A stretch of 64,000 nucleotides of DNA from Winslowiella arboricola (GCF_025527015.1 NZ_JAODIM010000036.1:62001-126000); one strand, 5' to 3'. Positions 17,779 to 27,405 are shown, numbered from the stretch's first letter. The notes: generated by a model not told the origin, from the sequence alone. Made by a program: numbers and translations.

Positions 17779-18321
17779 ATGACCAGGCAGCCCGAAGAGT
17801 GGCTCGATGATGAACCCGATAATCAGCAAGAAGAAGATGAAGAGATTATCTGGGTCAGTAAAAGTGAAATTAAACGCGATGCGGAAGAGTTAAAACGCCT
17901 CGGCGGCGAGCTGGTTGAGCTCGGTAAAAACTCGCTGGATAAGATCCCGCTGGATGATGATCTGCGTGCCGCAATTGAGCTGGCGCAGAAGATTAAGAAA
18001 GAGGGTCGTCGTCGCCAGATGCAGCTGATCGGCAAAATGCTGCGTTCACGCGACGAAGAGCCGATTCGTCAGGCGCTGGATAAGCTGAAGAACCGCCACA
18101 ACCAGCAGGTTGCGCTGTTCCATAAGCTGGAAGCACTGCGCGACCGTCTGGTTGAACAGGGTGATGAAGCAGTGCCGGAAGTGCTGACTCTCTATCCGCA
18201 TGCCGATCGTCAGCAGTTACGCTCGATGATCCGTAATGCGCAAAAAGAGAAAGCCGCCAACAAGCCGCCAAAGTCCTATCGCCAGATTTTTCAGTATCTG
18301 CGTGAACTGGCAGAAGCCTGA
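17779..18321 (+). CDS. darP: Ribosome biogenesis factor DarP (YjgA)
   Basis: A 180-residue, strongly charged, helical protein that binds late 50S precursors and helps mature the peptidyl transferase centre. The acidic N-terminus ([20 protein letters not shown]) is followed by [15 protein letters not shown] and the conserved C-terminal [19 protein letters not shown] chose the ATG preceded by GGAG (MTRQPEEW) over an in-frame start nine codons earlier because it matches the homologue. A GGGCGACA/TGTCGCCC hairpin just after its stop extends into the end of miaE. Confidence 0.95.
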   Translation: MTRQPEEWLDDEPDNQQEEDEEIIWVSKSEIKRDAEELKRLGGELVELGKNSLDKIPLDDDLRAAIELAQKIKKEGRRRQMQLIGKMLRSRDEEPIRQALDKLKNRHNQQVALFHKLEALRDRLVEQGDEAVPEVLTLYPHADRQQLRSMIRNAQKEKAANKPPKSYRQIFQYLRELAEA

Positions 18322-18340
18322 GTTAGCGACAAGGGCGACA

Positions 18341-19123
18341 TCACTGTCGCCCCTGCTGTGCCGTCCCGCCGGGGACGCCACTGTGAAAACGCAACTCGCT
18401 GTCCGGCTGTTGAATTAATTTCGCTTCAGTTTCCCCAATCTTTCTGACGCGCGCGCTGATATCTTTTGGCGCTATCTGCGCGGCCAGCGCCAGATAATCC
18501 TGATAATGACGCGCTTCCGAGCGCAGCAGTGACAGATAAAACTTCTCCAGCTCCTCATCCAGATACGGCGCCAGGCTGGCAAAACGCTCGCAGGAACGCG
18601 CTTCGATATAGGCTCCGCAGATCAGTTTATCCACCAGCGTATCCGGTTCATGGGTGGTCACTTCACGCAACAGCCCTTTGGCATAACGACTGGCGGTGAT
18701 TTTGATATAGGGAATATTGCGCGCCTGCATAATTTCCAGCACCTGATAGAAATGGTGCAGCTCTTCTTTGATCAGCAGCACCATCTTTTCCACCAGCTCA
18801 TCAGCGTAAGGCAGCTCGCCGCGGGTAATCACGCTTTTCGACAGGCTTTTATGGGCGTCAAGAAATTGCAGGTCGTGGTTTTCGCTGTGGACGAAGTTCT
18901 CGTAAGGCTTCAGCCACGCCAGCAGCGCTTCGCCGCTCTCTTTATCGGCGACATATTTGCGGATCAGCCAGATGGCGGTCTGCGCCGCTTTCAGTTCGCA
19001 CACCAGATGGTCGGTCAGTAGCAGCGCCAGATTTTCCGGCTTGCGCGCCTGATCAATCCAGGCTTGCGGTGTACGGCAGTGCAGAAAGCCGTGGACAGGA
19101 GCAAGGAGTTCGGAGTAGTTCAT
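18341..19123 (-). CDS. miaE: tRNA isopentenyl-2-thiomethyl-A-37 hydroxylase MiaE
   Basis: A 260-residue non-haem di-iron monooxygenase that hydroxylates ms2i6A37 to ms2io6A37 in tRNAs reading codons beginning with U. Ligand-type motifs of the ferritin-like fold are present: ELKAAQTAIW, KEELHHFYQV, YIEARSCERF and RSEARHYQDY. It closely resembles Salmonella MiaE; E. coli K-12 lacks the gene. The ATG start has a poor ribosome site; a TTG four codons upstream also opens the frame. It lies convergent with darP. Confidence 0.94.
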   Translation of the reverse strand: MNYSELLAPVHGFLHCRTPQAWIDQARKPENLALLLTDHLVCELKAAQTAIWLIRKYVADKESGEALLAWLKPYENFVHSENHDLQFLDAHKSLSKSVITRGELPYADELVEKMVLLIKEELHHFYQVLEIMQARNIPYIKITASRYAKGLLREVTTHEPDTLVDKLICGAYIEARSCERFASLAPYLDEELEKFYLSLLRSEARHYQDYLALAAQIAPKDISARVRKIGETEAKLIQQPDSELRFHSGVPGGTAQQGRQ

Positions 19124-19136
19124 TGCATTCAACAAC

Positions 19137-19161
19137 GTAGGGGCGGCGTTAACGCCGCCCG
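19137..19161. repeat. REP-like palindrome, inverted copy
   Basis: GTAGGGGCGGCGTTAACGCCGCCC between rraB and miaE, with a shortened TTAA loop. Confidence 0.75.
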
Positions 19162-19182
19162 CGCTAATAGTTTACACCAGCC

Positions 19183-19602
19183 TTAATGGCGCACGCCGGT
19201 ATCTTCATCGTCCACATCATCACCTTCAATATCGTCATCCTGCGCATCAGGATCTTCAAAGTAGGTGCCCCAGCCGTCGTAATCGACATTGTACTGCGCG
19301 GCAAGGTTAACCAGCTGCTCAACCTGTGCATCAATCAGTTCAGCATTCAGCGCGCCTTCACTGATTACATCGCAGCACATCACGGTGCTGCCATCTTCCA
19401 GTTCCAGCTCTTCAGGCTCGCCAACTTCGTAGCCGAGTTTAAAGGCATCAACGGCCACTTTTTCCAGTGAATCAAAGTTGTTACAGGAAAGATGATGTTC
19501 AATCGCGTACAGCGCATCAGGATCGCTGCCATCTTCCAACAGCTCTTCGATAATCAGACGCGTTTCTTCGCGTTGCTCTTCCAGTAATTGTTCGTAAGCC
19601 AT
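19183..19602 (-). CDS. rraB: Ribonuclease E inhibitor RraB
   Basis: A 139-residue, very acidic protein (YjgD) that binds the C-terminal part of RNase E and modulates mRNA decay. Landmarks are [20 protein letters not shown] at the N-terminus, [13 protein letters not shown] and an Asp/Glu-rich tail ending GVRH. The chosen ATG has TGAGGA at good spacing. It is divergent from argF, as in E. coli where rraB neighbours argI. Confidence 0.95.
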   Translation of the reverse strand: MAYEQLLEEQREETRLIIEELLEDGSDPDALYAIEHHLSCNNFDSLEKVAVDAFKLGYEVGEPEELELEDGSTVMCCDVISEGALNAELIDAQVEQLVNLAAQYNVDYDGWGTYFEDPDAQDDDIEGDDVDDEDTGVRH

Positions 19603-19699
19603 AATTCTGTTCCTCAAAATATGCGGCGGTAAGTTTGATTATTTTCCCACAGCGCCGTTCGCGCCACTACACAAAACAGAAAGTTTCTTTGGCCTGGGG

Positions 19700-19743
19700 T
19701 TGAAAATGCATATTCATACGGTTAAATTGAATTTAAATTCATT
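19700..19743 (+). promoter_or_regulatory. argF promoter with two ArgR (ARG) boxes
   Basis: TTGAAA (19700-19705) and TAAATT (19723-19728) are 17 bases apart. Two ARG boxes overlap them. The downstream one, TGAATTTAAATTCA (19728-19741), is a perfect palindrome. The upstream one (19707-19720, TGCATATTCATACG) is weaker and offset by exactly 21 bases, the standard 18-bp boxes with a 3-bp gap. Repression by arginine-bound ArgR is expected. Confidence 0.85.
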
Positions 19744-19767
19744 TCAAAGCGACACATGGAGTGCTGT

Positions 19768-20778
19768 ATGAGTCAGTTATATCAACGCCATTTCCTCAGA
19801 CTGCTCGATTTTACCCCGGCAGAAATCAATGCCCTGCTGGCGCTGGCTGCATCACTGAAAAGCGATAAGAAAAACGGTGAAGAAGTTCAGCATCTTAAAG
19901 GGAAGAATATTGCGCTCATCTTCGAAAAAGACTCGACTCGTACGCGATGCTCTTTCGAAGTTGCCGCATTCGACCAGGGCGCCAACGTCACTTACCTCGG
20001 CCCAAGCGGCAGCCAGATTGGCCATAAAGAGTCGATTAAAGATACGGCACGCGTGCTCGGCCGTATGTATCACGGAATTCAGTATCGTGGCCACGGCCAG
20101 GAAATTGTGCAAACACTGGCGGAGCACGCGGGTGTGCCGGTGTGGAACGGCCTGACCAACGAATTCCATCCGACTCAGCTGCTGGCCGATCTGCTCACTA
20201 TGCAGGAGCACCTACCGCAAAAATCGCTGACAGAGATGACTTTCGTCTATGTTGGTGATGCACGCAATAATATGGGTAACAGTATGCTGGAAGCGGCGGC
20301 GCTGGTGGGCCTCGATCTGCGGCTGGTGGCGCCGAAAGGTTGCTGGCCGGAAGAGGCGCTGGTGACGGAGTGTCGTCTGGCGGCGGAAAAAACCGGCGGT
20401 AAAATTACCCTGACAGAAGATATCGCTGAAGGCGTCAACGGCGCAGATTTTATCTACACTGATGTGTGGGTATCAATGGGTGAGCCAAAAGAAGTGTGGC
20501 AGGAGCGTATTGCTCTGCTGCGTAAATACCAGGTCAATATGGCGATGCTACAGCTGACCGGCAATCCGCAGGTAAAATTCCTGCACTGCCTGCCAGCGTT
20601 CCATGACGATCAGACCACGCTGGGCCAGCAAATGGCGGAACAATATGACCTGCATGGCGGAATGGAAGTCACTGATGAGGTGTTTGAATCGACACACAGT
20701 ATCGTCTTCGATCAGGCGGAAAACCGTCTGCATACGATCAAAGCCGTGATGGTGGCCACCCTGGCGCAACTGCCCTGA
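19768..20778 (+). CDS. argF: Ornithine carbamoyltransferase
   Basis: A 336-residue enzyme that joins carbamoyl phosphate and ornithine to citrulline in arginine synthesis; it acts as a cytoplasmic trimer. The carbamoyl-phosphate loop STRTR is at residues 56-60, HPTQ near 135, and the ornithine/catalytic HCLPAFHD segment near 272. It sits at the E. coli argI locus (rraB-argI next to pyrLBI), so argI would be an equally good name. The ATG with GGAG upstream matches the homologue; four earlier codons are open. It is regulated by the upstream ARG boxes. Confidence 0.97.
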   Translation: MSQLYQRHFLRLLDFTPAEINALLALAASLKSDKKNGEEVQHLKGKNIALIFEKDSTRTRCSFEVAAFDQGANVTYLGPSGSQIGHKESIKDTARVLGRMYHGIQYRGHGQEIVQTLAEHAGVPVWNGLTNEFHPTQLLADLLTMQEHLPQKSLTEMTFVYVGDARNNMGNSMLEAAALVGLDLRLVAPKGCWPEEALVTECRLAAEKTGGKITLTEDIAEGVNGADFIYTDVWVSMGEPKEVWQERIALLRKYQVNMAMLQLTGNPQVKFLHCLPAFHDDQTTLGQQMAEQYDLHGGMEVTDEVFESTHSIVFDQAENRLHTIKAVMVATLAQLP

Positions 20779-20818
20779 AAGCGGCGTAGCAAACGATGAC
20801 TTCGCCAGTGATTTTCGC

Positions 20819-20846
20819 TTGCTGCGAAATGCTGGTTCAGTATAAT
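20819..20846 (+). promoter_or_regulatory. pyrLBI promoter
   Basis: TTGCTG (20819-20824) and a consensus TATAAT (20841-20846), 16 bases apart, lie upstream of the pyrL leader. In E. coli this promoter is attenuated and also controlled by UTP-sensitive reiterative transcription. Confidence 0.75.
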
Positions 20847-20871
20847 GCCCGACAGTTTGCCGGGAGGAAGT

Positions 20872-21021
20872 ATGCATCTGAGCACCTTTGACAATATCGC
20901 CCGACCACGTCTGCTTGCAGGCGGTGCAGCTTTTCCTTCCGTTACATACCCGATCTTAAAAAAGCCCCTCATTGCAGGGGCTTTTTTTTGTCCGTCGTTC
21001 GGCACGCGTAGAGGAGAGTGA
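20872..21021 (+). CDS. pyrL: pyrBI operon leader peptide PyrL
   Basis: A 49-codon leader frame with a GGGAGGA site and an ATG. It runs through the attenuator hairpin and ends in TGA four bases before the pyrB ATG. Like E. coli PyrL, it ends in GAFFCP-xx-GxRR and its codons over the hairpin T-run encode Phe. When UTP is low, RNA polymerase pauses in the U-rich stretch around 20930-20945, the ribosome catches up, and translation through the hairpin prevents termination. Confidence 0.88.
   Translation: MHLSTFDNIARPRLLAGGAAFPSVTYPILKKPLIAGAFFCPSFGTRRGE
20958..20989 (+). terminator. pyrBI attenuator
   Basis: AAAAAAGCCCCT-CATTGC-AGGGGCTTTTTTTT inside the pyrL reading frame, 36 bases before pyrB. 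This is a strong intrinsic terminator used for UTP-dependent attenuation. Confidence 0.92.
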
Positions 21022-21024
21022 GGC

Positions 21025-21960
21025 ATGGCCAATCCGCTGTATCACAAGCATATAATTTCAATTAACGATCTGAGTCGTGAAGAACTGGAACTGGTGCTGA
21101 ACACCGCCGCCAGCCTGAAAGCCCATCCGCAGCCGGAACTGCTGAAGCATAATGTGATTGCCAGCTGTTTCTTTGAAGCCTCTACCCGTACCCGCCTGTC
21201 GTTTGAAACGGCGATGCATCGCCTTGGCGCGTCGGTGGTGGGTTTTGCCGATGGCAGCAACACGTCACTCGGCAAAAAAGGTGAAACCCTTGCCGATACC
21301 ATTTCGGTGATTGGCACCTATGTAGATGCGATTGTGATGCGTCATCCACAGGAAGGCGCCGCGCGCCTCGCCACCGAATTCTCGGGCGGTGTACCGATTC
21401 TGAATGCCGGTGACGGTGCGAACCAGCATCCGACCCAGACCCTGCTGGACCTGTTTACCATTCAGGAAACCCAGAGCCGCCTGAGTAACCTGAATGTGGC
21501 GATGGTCGGCGACCTGAAATATGGCCGCACAGTGCATTCGCTGGCGCAGGCGCTGGCGAAGTTTGACGGCAACCGCTTCTACTTTATCGCCCCGGATGCG
21601 CTGGCGATGCCAGCCTATATTACCGATATGCTCGATGAGCAGGGGATTGTCTGGAGCCGTCATGACACCATCGAAGAGGTGATCCCGCAGGTGGATATTC
21701 TGTATATGACGCGCGTGCAGAAAGAGCGTCTGGATCCGTCAGAATACGCCAATGTAAAGGCACAGTTTGTCCTGCGCGCCAGCGATCTGGCCGGTGCGCG
21801 TGACAATATGAAAGTGCTGCATCCGCTGCCACGTATTGATGAGATCACCACTGATGTCGATGCCACGCCGCATGCCTGGTATTTCCAGCAGGCGGGCAAC
21901 GGCATTTACGCCCGTCAGGCGCTGCTGGCGCTGGTACTGAATAGCGAACTGGTTCTGTAA
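21025..21960 (+). CDS. pyrB: Aspartate carbamoyltransferase catalytic subunit
   Basis: A 311-residue catalytic chain of ATCase, which condenses carbamoyl phosphate with aspartate in the first committed step of pyrimidine synthesis. STRTR at residues 53-57 binds carbamoyl phosphate; HPTQ lies near 134 and HPLPR near 266. It works as two trimers held by PyrI dimers. An AGAGGAGAG site precedes the ATG and overlaps the end of pyrL. pyrI follows after eight bases. Confidence 0.98.
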   Translation: MANPLYHKHIISINDLSREELELVLNTAASLKAHPQPELLKHNVIASCFFEASTRTRLSFETAMHRLGASVVGFADGSNTSLGKKGETLADTISVIGTYVDAIVMRHPQEGAARLATEFSGGVPILNAGDGANQHPTQTLLDLFTIQETQSRLSNLNVAMVGDLKYGRTVHSLAQALAKFDGNRFYFIAPDALAMPAYITDMLDEQGIVWSRHDTIEEVIPQVDILYMTRVQKERLDPSEYANVKAQFVLRASDLAGARDNMKVLHPLPRIDEITTDVDATPHAWYFQQAGNGIYARQALLALVLNSELVL

Positions 21961-21971
21961 GGGGAAAGATG

Positions 21972-22436
21972 ATGACACACGATAACAAACTGCAGGTTGA
22001 AGCGATTAAACGCGGCACGGTAATCGACCATATTCCGGCGCAGATTGGCTTTAAGTTATTGACCCTGTTTCGCCTGACGGAAACCGATCAACGTATCACT
22101 ATCGGTCTGAATCTGCCTTCGGGCGAGATGGGACGCAAAGATCTGATCAAGATCGAAAACACCTTTCTGACCGACGATCAGATCAACCAGCTGGCGGTCT
22201 ATGCGCCACACGCTACGGTGAATCGCATCGACGAGTATGAAGTGGTCGGCAAGATCGCGCCGACGCTGCCGGATCGGATTGAGCGTGTACTGACCTGCCC
22301 CAACAGTAACTGTATCAGCCGCAGCGAACCGGTACACTCCAGCTTTGCGGTAAAAAAACGTCAGGATGATGTGTCGCTGAAGTGTAAATATTGCGAGAAA
22401 GAGTTTGCCCATCATGTGGTGCTGGCGAACTGGTAA
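21972..22436 (+). CDS. pyrI: Aspartate carbamoyltransferase regulatory subunit
   Basis: A 154-residue regulatory chain that binds CTP, UTP or ATP in its N-terminal domain and contacts PyrB through a C-terminal zinc domain. The four zinc cysteines are in the same places as in E. coli: Cys109, Cys114, Cys138 and Cys141. Two adjacent ATGs are usable (21969 and 21972); the second gives [10 protein letters not shown] as in E. coli. GGGGAAAG lies just upstream. Confidence 0.97.
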   Translation: MTHDNKLQVEAIKRGTVIDHIPAQIGFKLLTLFRLTETDQRITIGLNLPSGEMGRKDLIKIENTFLTDDQINQLAVYAPHATVNRIDEYEVVGKIAPTLPDRIERVLTCPNSNCISRSEPVHSSFAVKKRQDDVSLKCKYCEKEFAHHVVLANW

Positions 22437-22475
22437 TCGATGAGCACGTCCCTATAATGGAGACGTCGTTATCAG

Positions 22476-22502
22476 CACGGGTGGCGAGAATGCCGCCCCT
22501 AC
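22476..22502. repeat. REP-like palindrome
   Basis: CACGGGTGGCGAGAATGCCGCCCCTAC, a slightly diverged copy, lies between pyrI and ridA and ends only 14 bases before the ridA ATG, so it sits in the ridA leader. Confidence 0.75.
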
Positions 22503-22516
22503 AACTGGAGAAAGGT

Positions 22517-22903
22517 ATGTCTCGCGAAATCAGTACGGAAAATGCACCTGCCGCCATCGGGCCTTATGTTCAGGGCGTGGATCTTGGCAGTATGATTATC
22601 ACTTCGGGCCAGATCCCGGTTGATCCCAAAACCGGCACCGTAGCCGACGATGTGTCAGCACAGGCCCGCCAGTCACTGGAAAACGTGCAAGCGATCGTTG
22701 AAGCGGCTGGCCTTAAAGTGGGCGATATCGTGAAAACGACGGTATTTGTCAAAGATCTGAATGACTTCGCGACGGTTAACGCCACCTATGAAGCTTTCTT
22801 CAGTGAGCATAACGCCAGCTTCCCGGCGCGCTCCTGTGTGGAAGTAGCGCGTTTGCCGAAAGATGTGAAGATTGAGATTGAAGCGATCGCCGTACGTCGT
22901 TAA
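22517..22903 (+). CDS. ridA: 2-iminobutanoate/2-iminopropanoate deaminase RidA
   Basis: A 128-residue trimeric enzyme that hydrolyses reactive enamine/imine intermediates released by PLP enzymes such as threonine dehydratase, protecting cells from 2-aminoacrylate. Family markers include APAAIGPYVQGV, the catalytic arginine region FPARSCVEVARLP and the C-terminal KIEIEAIAVRR. The frame is open far upstream into pyrI; the ATG after GGAGAAAGG is the right start. It sits next to pyrI as in E. coli. Confidence 0.96.
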   Translation: MSREISTENAPAAIGPYVQGVDLGSMIITSGQIPVDPKTGTVADDVSAQARQSLENVQAIVEAAGLKVGDIVKTTVFVKDLNDFATVNATYEAFFSEHNASFPARSCVEVARLPKDVKIEIEAIAVRR

Positions 22904-22910
22904 GCATTTA

Positions 22911-22932
22911 AGGGGCGCAGCACAGCGCCCCT
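22911..22932. terminator. Hairpin between convergent ridA and the hexosaminidase gene
   Basis: AGGGGCGC-AGCACA-GCGCCCCT immediately after the ridA stop. Only short T-rich sequence follows on the plus strand, so it is a likely but not perfect terminator. Confidence 0.6.
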
Positions 22933-22937
22933 CAGTT

Positions 22938-25322
22938 CTATTTACTGGCGCGCAATAATTTCTCCAGCGGATAAACCAGCGCAATCACCACTTCATCCTG
23001 TGTTTGCGCCGCCTTATCCAGCGTGGCCTGCATCTGCGCCACCTCATGCGCGCCAAAAGCGCGATGACTCTCCAGCGATGCCACCAATTCAATCCCGATC
23101 TGGCTGATCTGCGCCAGCTGGCTGGCGACCGGTTGCAACGCTTTTAGCTGATAATTACGCTCGATTAGCGGCATCACCTGCGGAATATTGTTCTGCCAGC
23201 GTCTCAGCTGCTGGCGAATCGCCTGTGCGGCCTGCTGATCACCACGGTTGGCAATCAGCGCATCCACCTGCTTATCCAGCGCCCGTACTTTACTGCTTTC
23301 CGCCGGTAGCGCGTCGGCCAGACGATTAAGCGGTTCAAACAGATGGTAATGCCCGGCCTGGAACTTCAGATGCTGGCGGGTGTAATACTGCGCCTGTTCC
23401 AGCGCCTCACTGAAAATCTGCAATGGCACAATATCGCTGCTGTTCGCCAGCCGTATCATCTGGCTTTGCGTCTGGGTATGCTGTTGCAGACCCACCGAAA
23501 CCGCTGACCAGCGATCCACCGCCGCCAGGCGTTGATACATATTGTCTTCATCGGTGACATCTTTGGCCGACCACAGGCGCTCCGCCACCGCAAAGGCGCG
23601 CGGCCACAGTTTGATATCCAGCACGCTGGCATTGATATTTTCCGCCCACAGCGCCGCTTCGCCGCCCAGCAGATTCTCCTGCTGCTGTTTTTCATCCGGC
23701 ACTACCGGCTGGGTGCCCTGTGGAACCTGCGCCAGCTTGCTGCCGGAGGCCGGATAACGCACATTGCCGACCAGCATATAGCCCGTCAGTTTATCGCCAT
23801 TCAGCGTCACCACCGGCTGCACTTCACCCATCCAGGTATCGACGCTAAAGGTCAGCTGGTCCGGCGCCAGCCAGCGGATATCACGCACCATACGCCGTGA
23901 TTTGCCGCTGAAATCAATAAATCCACGCCAGCCCTGCTGACCATCAATCAGGGTAAAACTGCCGTTGACCGCACTGCCTTTCAGGCGCGGCATGCTGAAC
24001 TGCCAGCTCTGCGCCTGCTCGCTGCTCTGTAACTGGTCAGCGCCATCCAGCCCGTGCGGATAAACTTCATTGCGGTAGTGATAGGCGGCAGCCTGTGGTT
24101 GATCAAGATAGAAACCGGTCGACAGAATGCCGCGAAAGTTATCTTTCGCCACCGCGCCCAGCGCATCCTGGCCCTGCCATGACTGGATCAGAATGCTGCG
24201 TGGCAGATCCGGGTGATAGATCTCATCCCAGCCCACCATCTGCCGCTGATGTTTCTCAAGGATTTTCTCAACGCGCGCATTAAAATACGCCTGCAACGCA
24301 TGCTCATCTTTTAGCTGATGTTGCTGCATAAACTGCTGGATTTTAGCTGACTCCTGCCACTGGCTGGCATCCACCTCATCGCCGCCGATATGCAGATAAG
24401 GATCGGGGAATATCTCCGCCATTTCCGCCACCAGCGTATCCACAAAGCGGTAAACCTCTTCGTTGGTTGGATCCAGCAGCGGCTTAAACACGCCCCAGCC
24501 GCGCTCCATGCTGTACGGACCTGGCGCACTGATCAGCTCCGGCATCGCCACCGCGATCGCCGAGGCATGACCAGGCACATCCAGTTCCGGCACCACGCGG
24601 ATACCACGATCGGCGGCATAGCGCACAATCATTTTCATCTCGTCCTGCGTATAGAACAGGCCGTCGCTGGCTTGCTGTTGCAGCTGTGGATAGTGGCTGG
24701 AGGCAAAACGCCAGCCCTGGTCGTCGGTCAGATGCCAGTGAAACACGTTCATGCGCGCCGCGGCGATGCCGTCAATCTGGCGTTTAATCGTTTCCAGCGG
24801 CATAAAGTGACGCGCCGAATCTATCAGCACACCGCGCCAGGGAAAGCGTGGCCGATCGTGGATTGTCACCAGCGGAATATAGCTGTTGTCGCTGTCGTTC
24901 TGGATCAGCTGCAACAGCGTTTCCATGCCGCGCATCGCGCCAAAACGCGTGCTGGCGTGCAGTTTCACTCCCTGCGCTGTAACTTCAAGTTGATAGCTTT
25001 CATCGCTGTCGGGCAGCGGCTGTCTGTCAACCGCGTTGGCGATAATCACGCTAATCGTTGGATGCGCCACCTGCTCTGTATGCGGTTGCAGTTCCCAGCC
25101 GGTCTGGCGCGCAATACGCTGCAACCAGCGTTGCTGTGCACCGGCCAGATAGTCGCCGCTGATTTGCAGCGTAAGTTGATGATTGAGCACCAGCTTGCCG
25201 CCCTGCGCAGGCTGTTCAACCTGTTGCGGCCAGGGCATTAAAGGCAAATCTCCCGCCGGGGTAGCAAAGGCATGCAGAGAAAAAAGCATCGAAGAGGCGA
25301 GCAGGGTATGGCGCAGCAGCAT
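22938..25322 (-). CDS. Family 20 beta-N-acetylhexosaminidase (chitobiase-like)
   Basis: A 794-residue exported glycosidase that removes terminal beta-linked GlcNAc (or GalNAc), for example from chitobiose or peptidoglycan fragments. A signal peptide (to about residue 21, HAFA) is followed by a GH20b alpha/beta domain, then the catalytic barrel with HWHLTDDQGWR near residue 195. The catalytic pair Asp315-Glu316 lies in YLHIGGDEVDASQW. An insertion of about 170 residues (roughly 425-545) separates it from the last barrel strand NLLGGEAALWAENI. I chose the ATG at the signal peptide with GGGAG upstream. No transporter or deacetylase for GlcNAc is adjacent. Confidence 0.92.
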   Translation of the reverse strand: MLLRHTLLASSMLFSLHAFATPAGDLPLMPWPQQVEQPAQGGKLVLNHQLTLQISGDYLAGAQQRWLQRIARQTGWELQPHTEQVAHPTISVIIANAVDRQPLPDSDESYQLEVTAQGVKLHASTRFGAMRGMETLLQLIQNDSDNSYIPLVTIHDRPRFPWRGVLIDSARHFMPLETIKRQIDGIAAARMNVFHWHLTDDQGWRFASSHYPQLQQQASDGLFYTQDEMKMIVRYAADRGIRVVPELDVPGHASAIAVAMPELISAPGPYSMERGWGVFKPLLDPTNEEVYRFVDTLVAEMAEIFPDPYLHIGGDEVDASQWQESAKIQQFMQQHQLKDEHALQAYFNARVEKILEKHQRQMVGWDEIYHPDLPRSILIQSWQGQDALGAVAKDNFRGILSTGFYLDQPQAAAYHYRNEVYPHGLDGADQLQSSEQAQSWQFSMPRLKGSAVNGSFTLIDGQQGWRGFIDFSGKSRRMVRDIRWLAPDQLTFSVDTWMGEVQPVVTLNGDKLTGYMLVGNVRYPASGSKLAQVPQGTQPVVPDEKQQQENLLGGEAALWAENINASVLDIKLWPRAFAVAERLWSAKDVTDEDNMYQRLAAVDRWSAVSVGLQQHTQTQSQMIRLANSSDIVPLQIFSEALEQAQYYTRQHLKFQAGHYHLFEPLNRLADALPAESSKVRALDKQVDALIANRGDQQAAQAIRQQLRRWQNNIPQVMPLIERNYQLKALQPVASQLAQISQIGIELVASLESHRAFGAHEVAQMQATLDKAAQTQDEVVIALVYPLEKLLRASK

Positions 25323-25675
25323 AAAAAAACTCCCTTTTACATGACAGAGCAAAAATCAGGCAAAACTCCATAAAACATAATTCGCGGCGTACAGCAAGTT
25401 ACCGTTGGCGAAAATCTGGCCTGGTCGTAAATTTTTGCAACAACCTTATTCACGGATTTACTTAACTTTTTTCGCCGCCGAATCTGCGCTATCTCCTTGT
25501 GTAATGGCTGGTTCTGCACTTGCCGTTGACAGGCCAGCCTGTTTTTCAGACTGATCCCGTGCGACAACGGTTTCTAAGTGCCAGTAAGTAGCTAATCTTA
25601 AAGGACGCAAAGAAAACCAATAAACCGTCACGATAAATGGGTGGATCTTTTCGCCCTGATAATCAGGATTGAGCA
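25323..25675. other. Intergenic region between divergent hexosaminidase and treC genes
   Basis: 353 bases, AT-richer than the flanks, carrying divergent promoters. TGATAAT at 25657-25663 could be the treC -10. I see no clear operator palindrome, and no treR or treB. An open frame of 78 codons on the minus strand crosses most of it but lacks a ribosome site. Confidence 0.4.
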
Positions 25676-27349
25676 ATGAATAAAATTCCACCATGGTGGC
25701 AGAATGGCGTGATCTATCAAATCTATCCCAAGAGCTTTCAGGATACGACCGGTAGCGGAACAGGCGATCTGGCGGGAGTGATTCAGCGACTCGACTACCT
25801 GAAATTACTGGGCGTGGATGCTATCTGGCTGACGCCGTTTTATATTTCTCCGCAGGTTGATAATGGCTATGACGTGGCGAACTATACCGCCATCGATCCG
25901 TCGTTTGGCACCCTGACTGATTTCGATAACCTGGTTGAGCAGGCACACAAACGCGGTCTGCGAGTGATCCTCGATATGGTGTTTAACCACTCGTCGACCC
26001 AGCACCACTGGTTTCATGAAGCCCTCGATCGTGAAAGCCCGTATCGCTCTTATTATATCTGGCGCGATGCCAACGCCGAGGGCGGGCCGCCGAATAACTG
26101 GCGTTCGAAGTTTGGCGGCCACGCCTGGCGCTGGCATGCCGAGAGCGCGCAGTACTATATGCATCTGTGGGCGCCGGAGCAGGCCGATCTCAACTGGGAA
26201 AACGAGCATGTGCGCGCCGAGCTGAAACAGATCGTCAATTTCTGGGCTGACCGCGGCATTGATGGCCTGCGCCTGGATGTGGTGAATCTGGTGTCGAAGC
26301 ATCAGGATTTCCCCGACGATATCGGCGGCGATGGCCTGCGTCTGTATACCGACGGGCCACGCATCCATGAATATATTCAGGAGATGAGCAACGACGTGTT
26401 TCGCCCGCGCGAGCTGATGACGGTTGGCGAGATGTCTTCCGCGACGCTTGAACACTGCCAGCGTTATGGCTCGCTGGAGGGTGAAGAGCTGTCGATGGTA
26501 TTCAGCTTCGACCATGTTGAGGTTGACTTCTACCAGGGACAAAAATGGACGCTGACACCGCTCGATCTGGTGGCGCTGAAAGCGATTTTCACCCACTGGC
26601 AACAGGGGATGCACGATGTCGCCTGGAATGCGCTGTTCTGGTGTAACCACGATCAGCCGCGGGTGGTTTCACGCTGGGGCGATGAAGGTGAGTATCGGGT
26701 GCAGTCAGCGAAACTGCTGGCGATGGCGCTGCACGGTATGCAGGGCACGCCCTACATCTTCCAGGGGGAAGAGCTGGGGATGACCAACCCGCACTTTAGC
26801 CGCATCATCGATTATCGTGATATTGAGAGCCACAATATGTATGCCGAGCTGCGTGCGCAGGGGCGCGATAGCGATAATCTGCTGGAGATCCTCGCCAGCA
26901 AGTCACGCGATAATGGCCGTACGCCGATGCAGTGGAATGCCAGTGAAAACGGCGGTTTTACCGAGGGCACGCCGTGGATTGGTATGAGCGATAACCTCGA
27001 AACGGTCAACGCCGAGGCGGCGGTGGCGGATGAAGAGTCGGTGTTCTACACCTACAAACAGCTGATTCAGCTGCGCAAAAGCCATTACATTCTTACCTGG
27101 GGCGACTACCAGGATTTGCTGGCGGAACACCCTTATTTATGGTGCTATCGTCGGCAATATCAGGGCGAAACGCTGATTGTGGCGGTGAACCTGAGCCGTG
27201 AAGCGCAATCCTGGCATCCCGATGCATTTGACGGCAGCTGGGAGGTGTTAATGAGCAACTATCCTTCGCCGCGACCGGCACCTGGCGAGATGATGCTGCG
27301 GCCTTATGAGGCGGTATGGTGGTATCAGAAGGGAACCGAAAATTATTAA
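25676..27349 (+). CDS. treC: Alpha,alpha-phosphotrehalase (trehalose-6-phosphate hydrolase)
   Basis: A 557-residue GH13 enzyme that splits trehalose 6-phosphate into glucose and glucose 6-phosphate in the cytoplasm. The four GH13 regions are clear: DMVFNHSS (residue 100), GLRLDVVNL with nucleophile Asp201, GEMSS with acid/base Glu252, and FWCNHDQPRV with Asp326. Near-identity to E. coli TreC over the whole length (PPWWQNGVIYQIYPKSFQDT, DLNWEN) sets it apart from oligo-1,6-glucosidases. The usual partner treB (trehalose PTS permease) and the repressor gene treR are not beside it, so the substrate must come from a permease encoded elsewhere. Confidence 0.92.
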   Translation: MNKIPPWWQNGVIYQIYPKSFQDTTGSGTGDLAGVIQRLDYLKLLGVDAIWLTPFYISPQVDNGYDVANYTAIDPSFGTLTDFDNLVEQAHKRGLRVILDMVFNHSSTQHHWFHEALDRESPYRSYYIWRDANAEGGPPNNWRSKFGGHAWRWHAESAQYYMHLWAPEQADLNWENEHVRAELKQIVNFWADRGIDGLRLDVVNLVSKHQDFPDDIGGDGLRLYTDGPRIHEYIQEMSNDVFRPRELMTVGEMSSATLEHCQRYGSLEGEELSMVFSFDHVEVDFYQGQKWTLTPLDLVALKAIFTHWQQGMHDVAWNALFWCNHDQPRVVSRWGDEGEYRVQSAKLLAMALHGMQGTPYIFQGEELGMTNPHFSRIIDYRDIESHNMYAELRAQGRDSDNLLEILASKSRDNGRTPMQWNASENGGFTEGTPWIGMSDNLETVNAEAAVADEESVFYTYKQLIQLRKSHYILTWGDYQDLLAEHPYLWCYRRQYQGETLIVAVNLSREAQSWHPDAFDGSWEVLMSNYPSPRPAPGEMMLRPYEAVWWYQKGTENY

Positions 27350-27379
27350 CGCGATTTCACCGCCGTTGCCTCTTGTCAG

Positions 27380-27405
27380 GCGGGAGCCAAAAACGGCTCC
27401 CCTAC
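27380..27405. repeat. GGGAGCC-type palindrome
   Basis: GGGAGCC-AAAAAC-GGCTCCC-CTAC between the convergent treC and tetR-type genes, overlapping the end of the regulator gene. It has the same CTAC tail as the GGCGGC family. Confidence 0.65.

Noticed and set aside
24390-25241. 283-codon plus-strand frame opposite the hexosaminidase
   Set aside because: Antisense shadow; the real gene has the complete GH20 active site.
25458-25694. 78-codon frame on the minus strand in the hexosaminidase-treC gap (MVEFYSLLNP...)
   Set aside because: No ribosome site, starts 19 bases inside treC on the other strand, and I recognise no relative. It cannot be ruled out without conservation data.
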